Of a stretch of 64,000 nucleotides of DNA, positions 25,675-35,443 are shown piece by piece. The translations under genes were made by a program, and so were the position numbers. The notes under the pieces are model-generated. The model was not told the DNA's origin. It saw only the letters and a list, made by a program, of their open reading frames with translations, and made no database searches. Where the stretch lies: positions 62,001-126,000 of the forward strand of contig NZ_CP162143.1 of assembly GCF_040833965.1 (NCBI RefSeq), read 5' to 3'. The stretch is from Leptospira sp. WS39.C2. Its GTDB lineage: Bacteria > Spirochaetota > Leptospiria > Leptospirales > Leptospiraceae. How positions within the stretch are numbered: the stretch's first letter is position 1; each line of letters starts with the position of its first letter.

Positions 25675-26901
25675 GTGAATTTAAGAGCCTTTTTCCAAAA
25701 ACTATTGGGTAAACAATTTGATCCAATTTCTTTAGTTGCTGTTTACTCCGAAATTCTCAATAAACTTTATTTATTAGGATTTGCTTATACACTTGCATAC
25801 TCCCAAAGTGTGTATTTGGAATGGGATAAGGAAGATCCAACAAATTGTATTTTATCTTTTGCCCAACTTATTATAAGTCTATTCCTTGTTAGTATCTCAT
25901 TTTTCCACAGAAATGTAAATGTATCGATTACAAAACTAGTTAGGTTTTTATTTTTTATTCTTGTCCTTATAGAAATTGAAACTGGGTTTCATGACCCAAA
26001 CATACCCTATTTTGATCCAAGGAATTGGTTAACCATCATCGCTCTCATTGGTACCAATTCGTTTTTTTATCCAGGCCTTGTTTGGCAGTTTATTTTAGAA
26101 TGGACCATTGTTTTTTGTATCTACCTTGTCCGAGTGTTTGTTCAAAATAATTCGATGATCCCAGAAGAAACTTGGAGAGAAATGTCAACTACGGTACCTT
26201 TATTCCTTGTTTCCTTTTTTTTAAACCATTGGTGGTTCCAAACACGTTACATCGCTGCATACAGAGGGATGTTACTCGAAGAAAAACGTAGGACATTTTT
26301 CCAAGACATCCACGACAGTTTGGGTTCAAAACTTACTGATTTGGTTTTGTTATGCCAAACATTGGAAACCAATTCCGAAAGTCCATCTGCTTCACAAATT
26401 CAAAAAATCAAAGAACTTTCAAAAGATTCATTAGAGTCACTACGAAACCAAGTGAAGGAAGAAGACCATAGAGAAATCCTTCAGGAATCGTTGTTAGATG
26501 GCCTTCATTTGTTTGTCAAAAAAAGATATAAAATGTTGGGAAGGGAGATTGTAATTTTGAGTGATTCTTTCCAAGACCGTCTGATCTCAATCAAAGAACC
26601 TGAAACTGCACATCACTTATTACAAATTTTCAAAGAAATCTCAACCAATGATTTGAGGCATGGTAAAGGGAAAACCATTTGTCGTTTGGACGAAACTTTT
26701 GATTCTATTTCCATTGTATTTGAACAAGAAATCAACGAAACAAAAATGCACACTCCAATTGAAAATTCAAAATGGATAGAACCGGGACTCGGTGAAAAAG
26801 GTATCGAACAAAGGATCCAATTTCTCCATGGAAGTTTAGAAATTATCCCTCATCCGTATCGAATTAAAATCCGATTACCAAAAACCTTATTCCAAACATG
26901 A
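25675..26901 (+). CDS. Membrane sensor histidine kinase (HisKA_3, NarX/LiaS type)
   Basis: 408 residues. Several hydrophobic helices occupy residues about 30-190 (for example ILSFAQLIISLFLVSISF, LFFILVLIEIE). The dimerisation segment is at about 205-265 and contains FFQDIHDSLGSKLTDLVLLC, with the phosphoacceptor His in the DIHDSLG motif. The GHKL ATPase domain is at the C-terminus: EISTNDLRHGKGK (N box) and GLGEKGIEQRIQFLHG (G-box region), shorter than usual. It should phosphorylate the response regulator whose ATG overlaps its stop codon. The start is a GTG at 25675, with no strong ribosome site; the ligand is unknown. Confidence 0.85.
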   Translation: MNLRAFFQKLLGKQFDPISLVAVYSEILNKLYLLGFAYTLAYSQSVYLEWDKEDPTNCILSFAQLIISLFLVSISFFHRNVNVSITKLVRFLFFILVLIEIETGFHDPNIPYFDPRNWLTIIALIGTNSFFYPGLVWQFILEWTIVFCIYLVRVFVQNNSMIPEETWREMSTTVPLFLVSFFLNHWWFQTRYIAAYRGMLLEEKRRTFFQDIHDSLGSKLTDLVLLCQTLETNSESPSASQIQKIKELSKDSLESLRNQVKEEDHREILQESLLDGLHLFVKKRYKMLGREIVILSDSFQDRLISIKEPETAHHLLQIFKEISTNDLRHGKGKTICRLDETFDSISIVFEQEINETKMHTPIENSKWIEPGLGEKGIEQRIQFLHGSLEIIPHPYRIKIRLPKTLFQT

Positions 26902-27560
26902 ATGTAACAAAGATTGGCATCATTGAAGACAATCCTGCTTATTTAGAATCTCTTGTATCCGTTCTTAAAACGAATGATTCGATCTCAATCACAACTTGGA
27001 ATTCGGCAGAAGCCTTTGAAACGAATCCTCCTAATGGAGAATTACAGTTACTGATTCTGGATATTGGACTGCCTGGTGCCAGTGGTATAGATGTCTTAAA
27101 AAAATACCACACTGTAGATGTGAGAAAAAGCCTCGTGATTTCTTCCTTACAAACGGATGATGTGATCTTTGCTGCCATCAAATTAGGAGCTTCAGGTTAT
27201 ATATGGAAATCAGAATTGGATTCCCTTTTAGAAACCATCCAAACCATATTAGATGGAGGTAGTGTGATCTCTCCTTCTATTGCCACAAAAGTATTGTTAG
27301 CCTTTCGAAATCCAGAATTAAAACAAAAATTAGAACCGATTTCAAACAATCAAAAGGAATTTGGTTTGGAAGTTTTGTCCCCAAGGGAAAGGCAAATATT
27401 AGAACTCATCATTGAAGGGGATTCTCCCCAACAAATCGCCCAGTTGTTTGGAACCACAATTGGAACGGTAAGGCAACAGATCAAAACCATCTATAAAAAA
27501 CTCCAAGTGAATACCAGAGTACAAATGTTAAAAAAAGCTAGGTTCTTTGGGATCTTCTGA
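26898..27560 (+). CDS. NarL/FixJ-family response regulator
   Basis: 220 residues. The receiver domain (about 5-120) has the acidic pair at EDN, the phosphoacceptor Asp in LLILDIGLPGASG (near residue 56), the Ser/Thr and Lys (ISSLQ and GYIWKSE). The LuxR-type helix-turn-helix is at about 155-215: LSPRERQILELIIEGDSPQQIA, then TIGTVRQQIKTIYKKL, a good match. Overlaps the kinase gene by 4 bases (ATGA). The pair forms one two-component system; targets are unknown. Confidence 0.93.
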   Translation: MNVTKIGIIEDNPAYLESLVSVLKTNDSISITTWNSAEAFETNPPNGELQLLILDIGLPGASGIDVLKKYHTVDVRKSLVISSLQTDDVIFAAIKLGASGYIWKSELDSLLETIQTILDGGSVISPSIATKVLLAFRNPELKQKLEPISNNQKEFGLEVLSPRERQILELIIEGDSPQQIAQLFGTTIGTVRQQIKTIYKKLQVNTRVQMLKKARFFGIF

Positions 27561-27819
27561 ACTAGTCATCAATTCATTTTATACCATCTGGTAGATAGAC
27601 GAATCGAATTCTGTCCTGTATACTATAAGCTAGATTTGAGAAAAAATGCTCAGTTGAGGTTTTATTAAAAAAGCTTTGGTTTTATTTTTTATCACCCACT
27701 TTCGAATGCTCTTATGGTTTGGAGTTTATGTTACGATTCTTTTGATCGTAAACTTTTTTCTCTGATCTTCCTTTCCTTAGATTTTTAGGACTCCTTTAAA
27801 TGAATGATAACCTTAGCAC

Positions 27820-27853
27820 ACACCATCGTGACCAGTCACGGTGGTGTTTTTTT
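27820..27853 (+). terminator. Rho-independent terminator in the gap after the response-regulator gene
   Basis: A 12-bp stem (ACACCATCGTGA / TCACGGTGGTGT, one T-G pair) with CCAG loop and seven T. It points on the plus strand and lies 260 bp after the response-regulator stop, close to the 3' end of convergent meaB. The stretch 27561-27819 between holds no convincing gene. It is A/T-rich and has only a hydrophobic mini-frame around 27711-27765. Confidence 0.8.
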
Positions 27854-28967
27854 ATTTCCCAAGCAGGTTTTTGATTTCTCTAAGTAATGTAGACTTCCCA
27901 GTCATGAGTTTTGATTCTGAAAGGGAAATGGCTTCTTTTTTCCCTTCTTTTGCAAAAAACTGATCTAAGACTGCTTCCCGCAATGATTCTTCAAACCAAG
28001 TTTTGGTTTGTTCTTCACGATTTTTCGCATAATAACCGTTTGTTTTTGTGGTAGTGATGTAGTCTTGGATGAGATTCCAAATTTCATCGATTCCCTTCCC
28101 ACCAAGACCACTGCAAGTGGTCGCACGTGGTGTCCATTTGGATTCGGGAGCAGGGAAGAGGTGGAGGGCTGATTCGTATTCGGCTCTGGCACGAGTGGCA
28201 TAGGCTTCATTTTGGCCATCGGCTTTGTTTATCGCAATGAGGTCTGCCATTTCCATAATCCCTCGTTTGATCCCTTGCAGTTCGTCGCCCGCTCCCGCAA
28301 GCATGAGTAACAAAAAGAAATCCACCATGGAGTGGACTTGGGTTTCGGACTGTCCCACACCCACAGTTTCTATGATGATGGTATCAAATCCAGCAGCCTC
28401 ACAAAGATACATACTCTCTCGTGTTTTTCGTGCCACTCCGCCAAGCGAACCACTGCTAGGTGATGGGCGAATAAATGCATTTTCTGCTTTGGACAAAACT
28501 TCCATTCTCGTTTTATCTCCGAGAATGGATCCCCTTGTGCGCTGGCTACTCGGGTCGATGGCGAGCACGGCGAGTTTTCTTTTTTGTTCTAAAATGAAAC
28601 TTCCAAAACTTTCAATGAAGGTAGATTTTCCTACACCAGGAACACCTGTGATCCCAATGCGGATGGAGTTTCCTACCTTCGGCATGATGAGCTCTAAGAT
28701 GGCTTGGGCTTTGTCATTGTGTTCTTCCAAATTACTTTCCACAAGGGTGATGGCCTTGGAGAGGGCAGTTCGGTTACCTGCGAGAATTCCGTCTGCAAGA
28801 GATTCTGATGTGGTTTCTTTTCTCGAGAGGGACTTACGTTGTTCTTTGATATAAGGAGAAATGGCAGGAGCATCCGCAACACCAGGATTCACGGAAAGGG
28901 CAGACTTCGCCACTTCTTTGTCACTCGAACGATTTGGTTTCTCTGAGTCTTTGTTTTCCTGATCCAT
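27852..28967 (-). CDS. meaB: Methylmalonyl-CoA mutase-associated GTPase MeaB
   Basis: G-protein chaperone that protects and reloads cobalamin on methylmalonyl-CoA mutase. About 371 residues from ATG 28967. The GTPase core has the Walker A loop GVPGVGKSTFIE, DPSSQRTRGSILGDKTRM (near 195, switch region), ETVGVGQSE and NKADGQN as the base motif. The C-terminal helical dimerisation domain follows. The N-terminal 60 residues are a charged extension not usual in the family; the frame is open further to an ATG at 29051, which has no ribosome site. It lies downstream of mutB in the same direction and is probably cotranscribed with it. Confidence 0.93.
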   Translation of the reverse strand: MDQENKDSEKPNRSSDKEVAKSALSVNPGVADAPAISPYIKEQRKSLSRKETTSESLADGILAGNRTALSKAITLVESNLEEHNDKAQAILELIMPKVGNSIRIGITGVPGVGKSTFIESFGSFILEQKRKLAVLAIDPSSQRTRGSILGDKTRMEVLSKAENAFIRPSPSSGSLGGVARKTRESMYLCEAAGFDTIIIETVGVGQSETQVHSMVDFFLLLMLAGAGDELQGIKRGIMEMADLIAINKADGQNEAYATRARAEYESALHLFPAPESKWTPRATTCSGLGGKGIDEIWNLIQDYITTTKTNGYYAKNREEQTKTWFEESLREAVLDQFFAKEGKKEAISLSESKLMTGKSTLLREIKNLLGK

Positions 28968-29116
28968 TTGATTCTCTGTGAAGCTTAACGAACGTCTCGG
29001 TTGTATTTTAAATCCAGTTTTTTCAGACACCAAACGAACACCGACTGTCATGTTGACAAGTCGGTGTCGGTTGTTTAGTTTTGTGTTTTACCAGAACTTA
29101 CTTTAAAGTGTAAGCG

Positions 29117-31255
29117 TTAGGCGGCCCTTCGTTCGCCGAGTAACAAATTGAGGATTTGTTTGGCGGCTTCCGAAATCACAGTTCCTGGTCCAAAAATCGC
29201 TGTGGCACCTGATTTGTAGAGGAAGTCGTAGTCCTGTGCTGGGATTACCCCACCCACAACAACTAACACATCTTCTGCGCCCAGTTTTTTCAATTCTTCG
29301 ATCACTTGCGGAACCAAGGTTTTGTGCCCTGCTGCAAGAGAAGAAACTCCAAGGATGTGGCAGTCGTTTTCTACCACTTGTTTGGCAACTTCCGCTGGTG
29401 TTTGGAAAAGAGGCCCGATATCAACGTCAAACCCCATATCGGCAAAACTAGTGGAGATCACCTTCGCACCACGGTCATGGCCATCTTGTCCCATTTTGGC
29501 AACCATGATCCTTGGACGACGGCCTTCGAGTTTGGCAAATTCGTCGGCAAGACACCGTGCTTCGATATAACCTTTGTCTTCGGAAATTTCTGAGGAATAC
29601 ACTCCAGAGATGGATCTGATCACAGCTTTATACCTCCCGAATACTTTTTCCATTGCATAAGAAATTTCACCGAGAGAAGCACGTTTTCGTGCGGCATCCA
29701 CTGCGAGTTCTAGTAAGTTTCCGTTCCCAGTTTCTGCACATTTTGTAATGGCGTTTAACGCAGCTTTAACGGCCGTGTTGTCACGGTCTTTTTTCATTTG
29801 TTCGAGACGTTTGATCTGTGCTATCCGAACCGCAGTATTATCGATGTCTAAAATATCAAGAGGGGCTTCCTTATCCAAACGGAACCGGTTCACACCGACA
29901 ATCACATCCTTTCCAGAGTCAATTCGAGCTTGTTTTCTGGCGGATGCTTCTTCGATTCGCATCTTTGGAATTCCCGTCTCAATCGCCTCTGCCATACCAC
30001 CTAATTTTTGTACTTCGGTGATGAGATCCCATGCTTTGTGGACCAAATCGTTTGTAAGTTTTTCCACATAAAACGATCCACCCCATGGGTCGATGACTCG
30101 GTGGATGTTTGTTTCTTCTTGGAGATAAATTTGTGTGTTACGTGCAATCCGTGCTGAGAAGTCAGTTGGAAGGGCAATCGCTTCGTCAAGAGCATTTGTG
30201 TGAAGGGATTGTGTGTGGCCAAGGGCTGCTGCCATGGCTTCAATACAAGTCCTTCCTACGTTATTGAATGGGTCTTGTTCTGTGAGGGACCATCCAGACG
30301 TTTGGCAGTGAGTTCGGAGAGCCAAAGACTTTGTGGATTTCGGTTGGAATTGGTTTACAATTTTTGCCCAAAGGAGACGCCCTGCGCGCATCTTGGCAAT
30401 CTCCATAAAATGGTTCATCCCAATCGCCCAAAAGAAAGAGAGGCGAGGTGCAAATTCATCTACAGAAAGTCCAGAAGCGATTCCTGTTTTGATGTATTCC
30501 CAACCATCCGCAAGTGTATAGGCAAGTTCCAAATCCGCTGTGGCTCCCGCTTCCTGCATGTGGTAACCAGAGATGGAGATGGAGTTAAACTTTGGCATGT
30601 ATTTGGAAGTATAACCAAAGATATCCGCGATGATTTTCATAGAATGTTTTGGTGGGTAGATGTAAGTGTTCCGCACCATAAACTCTTTCAAAATATCATT
30701 TTGGATGGTACCAGAAAGTTTGTCCTTAGAGACCCCTTGTTCTTCTGCTGCTACAATATAGAAGGCAAGGACTGGGATAACAGCACCATTCATCGTCATG
30801 GAAACAGACATTTGGTCGAGAGGGATTTGGTCGAAGAGGATCTTCATGTCGAGGACAGAGTCAATCGCCACTCCCGCTTTCCCCACGTCTCCCACCACTC
30901 GTTCGTGGTCGGAATCATAACCCCGATGTGTCGCCAGGTCAAAGGCAACGGAAAGTCCCTTTTGCCCTGCAGCTAAGTTTCGACGATAAAAGGCATTTGA
31001 TTCTTCTGCCGTGGAAAATCCTGCGTATTGGCGGACCGTCCAAGGTTTGTTTACATACATGGTCGAATATGGTCCACGTAAGTAGGGTGGGATTCCCGCA
31101 GCATAGTTTAAGTGTTCCAAACCTTCCAAATCGGTAGGTTGGTACCGAGATTGGATGGAGATTCCTTCTGCCGTTTGCCAAAGTGAAATCGACTTTGGGT
31201 CAGGTTTTGGAGCGCTAAAAGAAAGTGGAGTATTGGCAAAATTTGGTTTCTTCAT
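29117..31255 (-). CDS. mutB: Methylmalonyl-CoA mutase large subunit (catalytic)
   Basis: Adenosylcobalamin-dependent interconversion of L-methylmalonyl-CoA and succinyl-CoA. 712 residues, normal length. The TIM-barrel domain (about 30-500) contains RKYGFST-like substrate residues as [13 protein letters not shown] near residue 80, and the [11 protein letters not shown] motif near 315. The C-terminal cobalamin-binding domain has the base-off DxHxxG motif in [15 protein letters not shown] near residue 590, with [12 protein letters not shown] and GGVIPAQDY following. It begins one base after the mutA stop. Together with mutA, meaB and the small gene at 33070 it forms one operon, for propionyl-CoA or branched-chain metabolism. 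Confidence 0.97.
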   Translation of the reverse strand: MKKPNFANTPLSFSAPKPDPKSISLWQTAEGISIQSRYQPTDLEGLEHLNYAAGIPPYLRGPYSTMYVNKPWTVRQYAGFSTAEESNAFYRRNLAAGQKGLSVAFDLATHRGYDSDHERVVGDVGKAGVAIDSVLDMKILFDQIPLDQMSVSMTMNGAVIPVLAFYIVAAEEQGVSKDKLSGTIQNDILKEFMVRNTYIYPPKHSMKIIADIFGYTSKYMPKFNSISISGYHMQEAGATADLELAYTLADGWEYIKTGIASGLSVDEFAPRLSFFWAIGMNHFMEIAKMRAGRLLWAKIVNQFQPKSTKSLALRTHCQTSGWSLTEQDPFNNVGRTCIEAMAAALGHTQSLHTNALDEAIALPTDFSARIARNTQIYLQEETNIHRVIDPWGGSFYVEKLTNDLVHKAWDLITEVQKLGGMAEAIETGIPKMRIEEASARKQARIDSGKDVIVGVNRFRLDKEAPLDILDIDNTAVRIAQIKRLEQMKKDRDNTAVKAALNAITKCAETGNGNLLELAVDAARKRASLGEISYAMEKVFGRYKAVIRSISGVYSSEISEDKGYIEARCLADEFAKLEGRRPRIMVAKMGQDGHDRGAKVISTSFADMGFDVDIGPLFQTPAEVAKQVVENDCHILGVSSLAAGHKTLVPQVIEELKKLGAEDVLVVVGGVIPAQDYDFLYKSGATAIFGPGTVISEAAKQILNLLLGERRAA

Positions 31256-31256
31256 T

Positions 31257-33068
31257 TTATTTCCCGATCCATTTGGTTTGGGCTTTTTCCAGAAACTGAG
31301 TGAGGTTACGTTTCATGTGGATGAAGTCGTCGATCCCGAGAGATTCCGCAAGGCTCATGAGGTCTTTTGGGTAACCTGCAAGGAGTTTCCAAGAATTCGG
31401 AAGTTGGGTTGCCATTTCCTTCGCAAATTCAGGAAGGTAGGTCGCATACTCTTCGTCAGACGAACAAAGGACTACGATCTCGACTCCCAATTCTTTTGCC
31501 TTGGTAACTCCTTCTTTTACAGAAGAAAATCCTAGGTTATCGATGATTTCGTACCCTAGGCATCCGATGAAGTTGGAGCTAAAACCCGCACGTGCTTTTC
31601 GCATCGTTAGGTCTCCAATGGTCAGTAAAAATACCTTGGGGGCTTTTTTCCCTGATGCTACATGGAGGTCTGTTTTGTTTCTCCATTTGTCAAATTCATA
31701 AGAAAGCCTAAGTGGCACCAAACGTTGGTAAGTTGACTTTTCTGAGTAGGAAAGACGACTTTCTGTTTCAGCCACAGAATCTTTTAGTTCGGCATGTCGT
31801 TCTGTTGGTAGAGGGTATTGGTTTGTACCAAGTAGGATTTCTTTTTTTGTGGCAAGGGCTTCGCGTTTTTTGGAAGCACGAGTTTGGATTTCAGATTGGA
31901 TGGTTCCTTTTTTCAAAGAGACTCCAAACCCACCTTCTTTTTCCACAGTTTGGAATTTTTCCCAAGCGGTTTCTGCGAGTTTTTTCGTGAGAACTTCTAA
32001 GTAGTACGAACCTGAAGCAGGGTCTTCTACTTTGTCGAGGAAGGATTCGTAACGAAGTAGGAGTTGTGCATTCCTTGCAATTCGTTTGCCTAACTCTTGT
32101 TTTGTGGTATATTCCGAATCAAATGGAGAAACAGTGACAAAATCAGCACCACCAATCACAGCAGACATAGCAGCTGTTGTTCCCCGTAACATATTCACGT
32201 GTGGATCGTACGCTGTGTACTGAAAATTGGAAGTTTGGGCAAGGATAAGGGCAGGATGTGTTTCTCCAAGGCCTGGTTTGTAAACATTTAAAATTTCTGA
32301 CCAAAGGATTCGCATAGCACGGAATTTGGCGATTTCTGTGAAGTAATCCGAACCAATTCCCATCCAAAACCAAAGGTTTGCCGCCGCATCTTCGATGGAC
32401 ACCCCCGCATCCAAATGTTGGTTTAAATAGTCCACGCCCCAAGAAAGGGTATAGGCCAGTTCTTGGCCAATCGATGCACCAGAATCTCGTAAGTACAAAC
32501 TATGAATTCCTACCCCAGAAAACCCTTTGGTTCCTGAAAGGGATTGGAAAGTTTTTCCAATATTATTTTCTTCGCAACCAAGTTCCCCGCAAAGCAGGGC
32601 GGTTCCATAGGGATCAAAATCACCGAGTACCGTGTTATGCGAAGATGTGAGTTTTTTGAATGTGTCGCTGAACTTTGGAGTTCGTGTGGCAAGGGAAACA
32701 ATGAGGGGAATCTCACCCACTGATTTTGCCAATGATTCTAAGTCGGATGCCGAGGAGATTTTACATCCATACACTTTTCCCGCTTCTTCGTGAGAAACAA
32801 GGATGGCTGCATCCACACCTTTCTGTGTCAAAGATTTTGTTTCGGATTCAGTAGTGACGACTTCTGTGACTTTCCAACCTGGGTTTCGTTTGAAAACGCG
32901 AGGTAAAACAGGAAGGTCTTCTTTGCGGTAAAAGGGTTCAATTTTAAAACCTTCTTCGGTTTCCCAGGTCACTTTGTCCCATGGGTTTCCTTTGAGGTCT
33001 TTGAGGATTTGGTTTTTCCAATCCTCAGTGGATACTTCAGGGAAATCTGAAAATAAAAATTCGTTCAA
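31257..33068 (-). CDS. mutA: Methylmalonyl-CoA mutase small subunit
   Basis: Non-catalytic partner of MutB, 603 residues. It has the same domain plan in degenerate form: a barrel (about 70-430, with [20 protein letters not shown] and [19 protein letters not shown]) and a C-terminal Rossmann domain ([17 protein letters not shown]) where the cobalamin DxHxxG motif is missing, as is normal for the small subunit. It thus cannot bind cofactor and is thought to stabilise the heterodimer. Stop is one base from the mutB start, and its own ATG is one base after the stop of the upstream small gene. Confidence 0.95.
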   Translation of the reverse strand: MNEFLFSDFPEVSTEDWKNQILKDLKGNPWDKVTWETEEGFKIEPFYRKEDLPVLPRVFKRNPGWKVTEVVTTESETKSLTQKGVDAAILVSHEEAGKVYGCKISSASDLESLAKSVGEIPLIVSLATRTPKFSDTFKKLTSSHNTVLGDFDPYGTALLCGELGCEENNIGKTFQSLSGTKGFSGVGIHSLYLRDSGASIGQELAYTLSWGVDYLNQHLDAGVSIEDAAANLWFWMGIGSDYFTEIAKFRAMRILWSEILNVYKPGLGETHPALILAQTSNFQYTAYDPHVNMLRGTTAAMSAVIGGADFVTVSPFDSEYTTKQELGKRIARNAQLLLRYESFLDKVEDPASGSYYLEVLTKKLAETAWEKFQTVEKEGGFGVSLKKGTIQSEIQTRASKKREALATKKEILLGTNQYPLPTERHAELKDSVAETESRLSYSEKSTYQRLVPLRLSYEFDKWRNKTDLHVASGKKAPKVFLLTIGDLTMRKARAGFSSNFIGCLGYEIIDNLGFSSVKEGVTKAKELGVEIVVLCSSDEEYATYLPEFAKEMATQLPNSWKLLAGYPKDLMSLAESLGIDDFIHMKRNLTQFLEKAQTKWIGK

Positions 33069-33069
33069 T

Positions 33070-33378
33070 TTATTCCTCTACGATTTGGTAATCTTCCATA
33101 TAACCAGGGAAGTCGCCTAACCCTCGTGTGAAGGTGAATTTTGCAGGGTACACAACTAATCTCTTCCCAGATTGGATAAACGTTCCAGAAAGAAGAGTGA
33201 AAGGAGAAGCAACGATAAATGCTGCGGTTCCAAGAAGTGTTCCTGCAAGTCCCATAGGTCGAGCTACGATGAGATCAATCAACATTTCACCGCCAGATGG
33301 GACTTCTCTTGCAGATAAGGTTTGTGTCCACAAAAGACAGATTAAGAAAAGGATAGACAAGGGTCGTGTTTGTTTCAT
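33070..33378 (-). CDS. Small exported protein preceding mutA, unknown
   Basis: 102 residues from ATG 33378. A clear signal peptide (KQTRPLSILFLICLLWTQTLSA) with cleavage near SAREV. The mature 75 residues contain a Gly/Ala-rich hydrophobic stretch (GLAGTLLGTAAFIVASPFTLL) that may be a membrane helix, then a short basic/aromatic part. No family recognised. The frame stays open to 33489, which would overlap the divergent gene at 33445; ATG 33378 fits the signal peptide and leaves 66 bp for promoters. It sits one base upstream of mutA and so is the first gene of the mut operon, though an exported protein has no obvious part in mutase function. Confidence 0.68.
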   Translation of the reverse strand: MKQTRPLSILFLICLLWTQTLSAREVPSGGEMLIDLIVARPMGLAGTLLGTAAFIVASPFTLLSGTFIQSGKRLVVYPAKFTFTRGLGDFPGYMEDYQIVEE

Positions 33379-33444
33379 AGGCTGATCACTCGGGCTTTCC
33401 ATCTGATGAAATCTCGAGAATGATATCTGTGTAAAGTAAGAAAT

Positions 33445-34113
33445 ATGGCTAAAGAAATTGTTTTGTTCGTTCTCTTTTCTATTGTACATCTACTCGCGAT
33501 TGTAACGATCACGAAAGAAGATGTATTTTATCTTCCCTCTAAAATTATCCCAATCTTAATCTTGATTGTTGCGTTGTTTCGTTCGTTTCCAACTTTGGAA
33601 AAACGTGGGAAATTGGTAGCGGTGGGGCTTGTTTTTTCTCTTTTTGGCGATAGTTTTTTGGCCATCCCTAAAGAAGGATACTTTGTTCCTGGCCTTGGTT
33701 CCTTTCTCATCGCCCAATTGATTTACTCGTATGCGTTTACCATCGATTCCAAAATCAAACCGGTCCTTGCGATTCCATTTTTATTATTTGGATGTTCGTT
33801 CTTTATGGTTCTTGTTCCGAAACTCGGAGCTCTAACCATCCCAGTAGGATTTTATATCTCAGCAATTTGTCTTATGGGATGGAGGGCAGCAGCAAGGAAT
33901 TCCATCACAAAACCATTTTATTTAGGACTTCTTGGTGCGCTTGTTTTTATTCTGTCTGACTCCATTATCGCATATTCAATGTTTCTCAACCGTGAGATGG
34001 ATCGTTCTGTTGCCTCTTTAGGGATCATGATCACCTATTATCTTGCACAATTGCTGATTTATGCTGCGACAAAGACAGAAGAGTTAGATGTTCAATCAGT
34101 GAAAAATACTTGA
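33445..34113 (+). CDS. Lysoplasmalogenase-like (YhhN/TMEM86 family) membrane protein
   Basis: 222 residues, eight or so hydrophobic helices. The family motif is near residue 70: VGLVFSLFGDSFLAI, where the conserved Asp (GD) is one of the suspected catalytic residues, followed by FVPGLGSFLIAQLIYSYAF; a second conserved Asp lies in LVFILSDSIIAYSMF near 170. YhhN/TMEM86 proteins cleave the vinyl-ether bond of lysoplasmalogens. Whether this organism makes plasmalogens cannot be told from the window. Divergent from the mut operon. Confidence 0.85.
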   Translation: MAKEIVLFVLFSIVHLLAIVTITKEDVFYLPSKIIPILILIVALFRSFPTLEKRGKLVAVGLVFSLFGDSFLAIPKEGYFVPGLGSFLIAQLIYSYAFTIDSKIKPVLAIPFLLFGCSFFMVLVPKLGALTIPVGFYISAICLMGWRAAARNSITKPFYLGLLGALVFILSDSIIAYSMFLNREMDRSVASLGIMITYYLAQLLIYAATKTEELDVQSVKNT

Positions 34114-34171
34114 TTCACTTGGCTCAAACGAGTATCGTATTTATGGTTTTACAAAACCAGGGAAAGGGATT

Positions 34172-34954
34172 ATGAAATCACTAAAAAAAACATCCTTTAT
34201 TGAAGCAGTAGCGGCTGCCATTGAACATGAGGTTCAATGTTTCAATTTTTATCTTAAACTATCCGAAAGTTTGCCTGAAGGGCAAATTAGAGAACTTTTC
34301 AGCCAACTTGCGTTAGATGGTGATGAACATATCAAATACATCAAAGACATTTACAAAAGTGCTGAAGGAAAGGAACTCCCTAACCTCAAACAACTTTCGG
34401 AGATTGAAAAATTCCATTCTTCCACCATCCAAAAGATTATGGATCGTTTGGACCGAAATAAAAACGCAGAAGTAAAAGCTGATGAAAAAAAGGCAATTGA
34501 ACTTGCGATCCGAGAAGGGGAAGATGCGCGTAATTTTTATGCGACCATTCGTGGGAAATTCCAAGACCCAAAAATCAATTTGTTATTTCAAAAATTAGCA
34601 AATTTTAATGAATCCAATAATTCGCTTTTGGAAGCCCAAGCGATGGCGATGGAACAATCCACTCCAGCGGACCAAGTTTTTTATTGGGAAGATGAAGAAC
34701 TTCTTGCTCAGGTGAATTCCACATCAAAAGCACAAGGAAAATCTAAACCAAGTGTGCAACCAAAGGCAACAGCAAAACCAAAAACTTCAGCTAAGGGGAA
34801 ACCGGCTTCTAAGCCAAAGGTAACTTCAAAACCAGTGGCAAAACCGCAAAACAAAGTGAAGGCGAAAAAAGCTGTTAAAAAGGCCGCAAAACCAACACCT
34901 AAAAAAGCAAAACCAAAGGCAAAACCGGCAAAGAAAAAAGGTAAGAAAAAATAG
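34172..34954 (+). CDS. Ferritin-like/rubrerythrin-type protein with histone-H1-like tail
   Basis: 260 residues in two parts. Residues about 5-150 are helical and ferritin-like: AIEHEVQCFNFYLKLSES, then LALDGDEHIKYIKDIYKSAE (ExxH-type ligands), and a second pair of helices AIREGEDARNFYATIRGKF that keeps an Glu but lacks an ExxH partner (NESNNSLLEAQ). So only a partial diiron site is visible. Residues about 185-260 are nearly all Lys, Ala, Pro, Ser and Thr in short repeats (for example KPKTSAKGKPASKPK and KAVKKAAKPTPKK), like eukaryotic histone H1 or bacterial Hc1-type DNA-binding tails. It could be a DNA-associated, Dps-like protectant; that is inference. The GTG of the next gene overlaps its stop by one base. 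Confidence 0.8.
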   Translation: MKSLKKTSFIEAVAAAIEHEVQCFNFYLKLSESLPEGQIRELFSQLALDGDEHIKYIKDIYKSAEGKELPNLKQLSEIEKFHSSTIQKIMDRLDRNKNAEVKADEKKAIELAIREGEDARNFYATIRGKFQDPKINLLFQKLANFNESNNSLLEAQAMAMEQSTPADQVFYWEDEELLAQVNSTSKAQGKSKPSVQPKATAKPKTSAKGKPASKPKVTSKPVAKPQNKVKAKKAVKKAAKPTPKKAKPKAKPAKKKGKKK

Positions 34955-35436
34955 TGAAATACCAAGTCACCCATACATTCCCAGTTCCGTTAGATAAACT
35001 TTTGCATGCAAGAGAGGAGAGATACAAACACCTAGACCAGTTCCCTGATCTAAAGAATGTCACTTTACTCGAAGAAAAAAAAGAAGGGAACCTCATCCAC
35101 CAAAAACGAAAGGTGAGTTTAGAAGGATCAATGCCTGCCGTATTATCAGCTGCACTCAACGATCTTTCCTTACTCGAAGAGTCTACTTTTGACATCACCA
35201 CAAACACCCATGAGTTTAAAATTTCCCCACCTGGCAAAGACAATGTGTTTGTGATCAAAGGGAAAAGTAAGTACGAAGCAAGTGGATCTGAGTCCAAACG
35301 TTCTTATGATGTGGATGTAGTTTCTAGTTTACTCTTTGTTTCTCCTATTGTGGAAAAAGCCATCGAAGAAATTCACAAACATAGTTTGGAGAAGGACAGA
35401 AAATCCATCGCCAAATTTCTAGGGGTTGAATCCTAA
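34954..35436 (+). CDS. DUF2505-like protein, unknown function
   Basis: 160 residues, soluble. It resembles the DUF2505 family (SRPBCC-like fold): it starts VTHTFPVPLDKLLHAREERYK, a pattern of polar strand then helix seen in that family, with strands KKEGNLIHQKRKVSLEG and STFDITTNTHEFKISPP and a C-terminal helix EKAIEEIHKHSLEKDRK. The family's function is unknown. GTG start at 34954 overlaps the ferritin-like gene's stop codon by one base, implying translational coupling. Confidence 0.6.
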   Translation: MKYQVTHTFPVPLDKLLHAREERYKHLDQFPDLKNVTLLEEKKEGNLIHQKRKVSLEGSMPAVLSAALNDLSLLEESTFDITTNTHEFKISPPGKDNVFVIKGKSKYEASGSESKRSYDVDVVSSLLFVSPIVEKAIEEIHKHSLEKDRKSIAKFLGVES

Positions 35437-35443
35437 GGAAGAA

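Noticed and set aside
27799..27876. A 24-codon frame with THHRDQSRW over the terminator, like an attenuator leader peptide.
   Set aside because: The only downstream gene is on the other strand, so there is nothing to attenuate; the codons come from the hairpin itself.
34730..34954. A DNA tandem repeat array.
   Set aside because: The repetition is at the codon level of the Lys/Ala/Pro tail and is irregular in DNA sequence.
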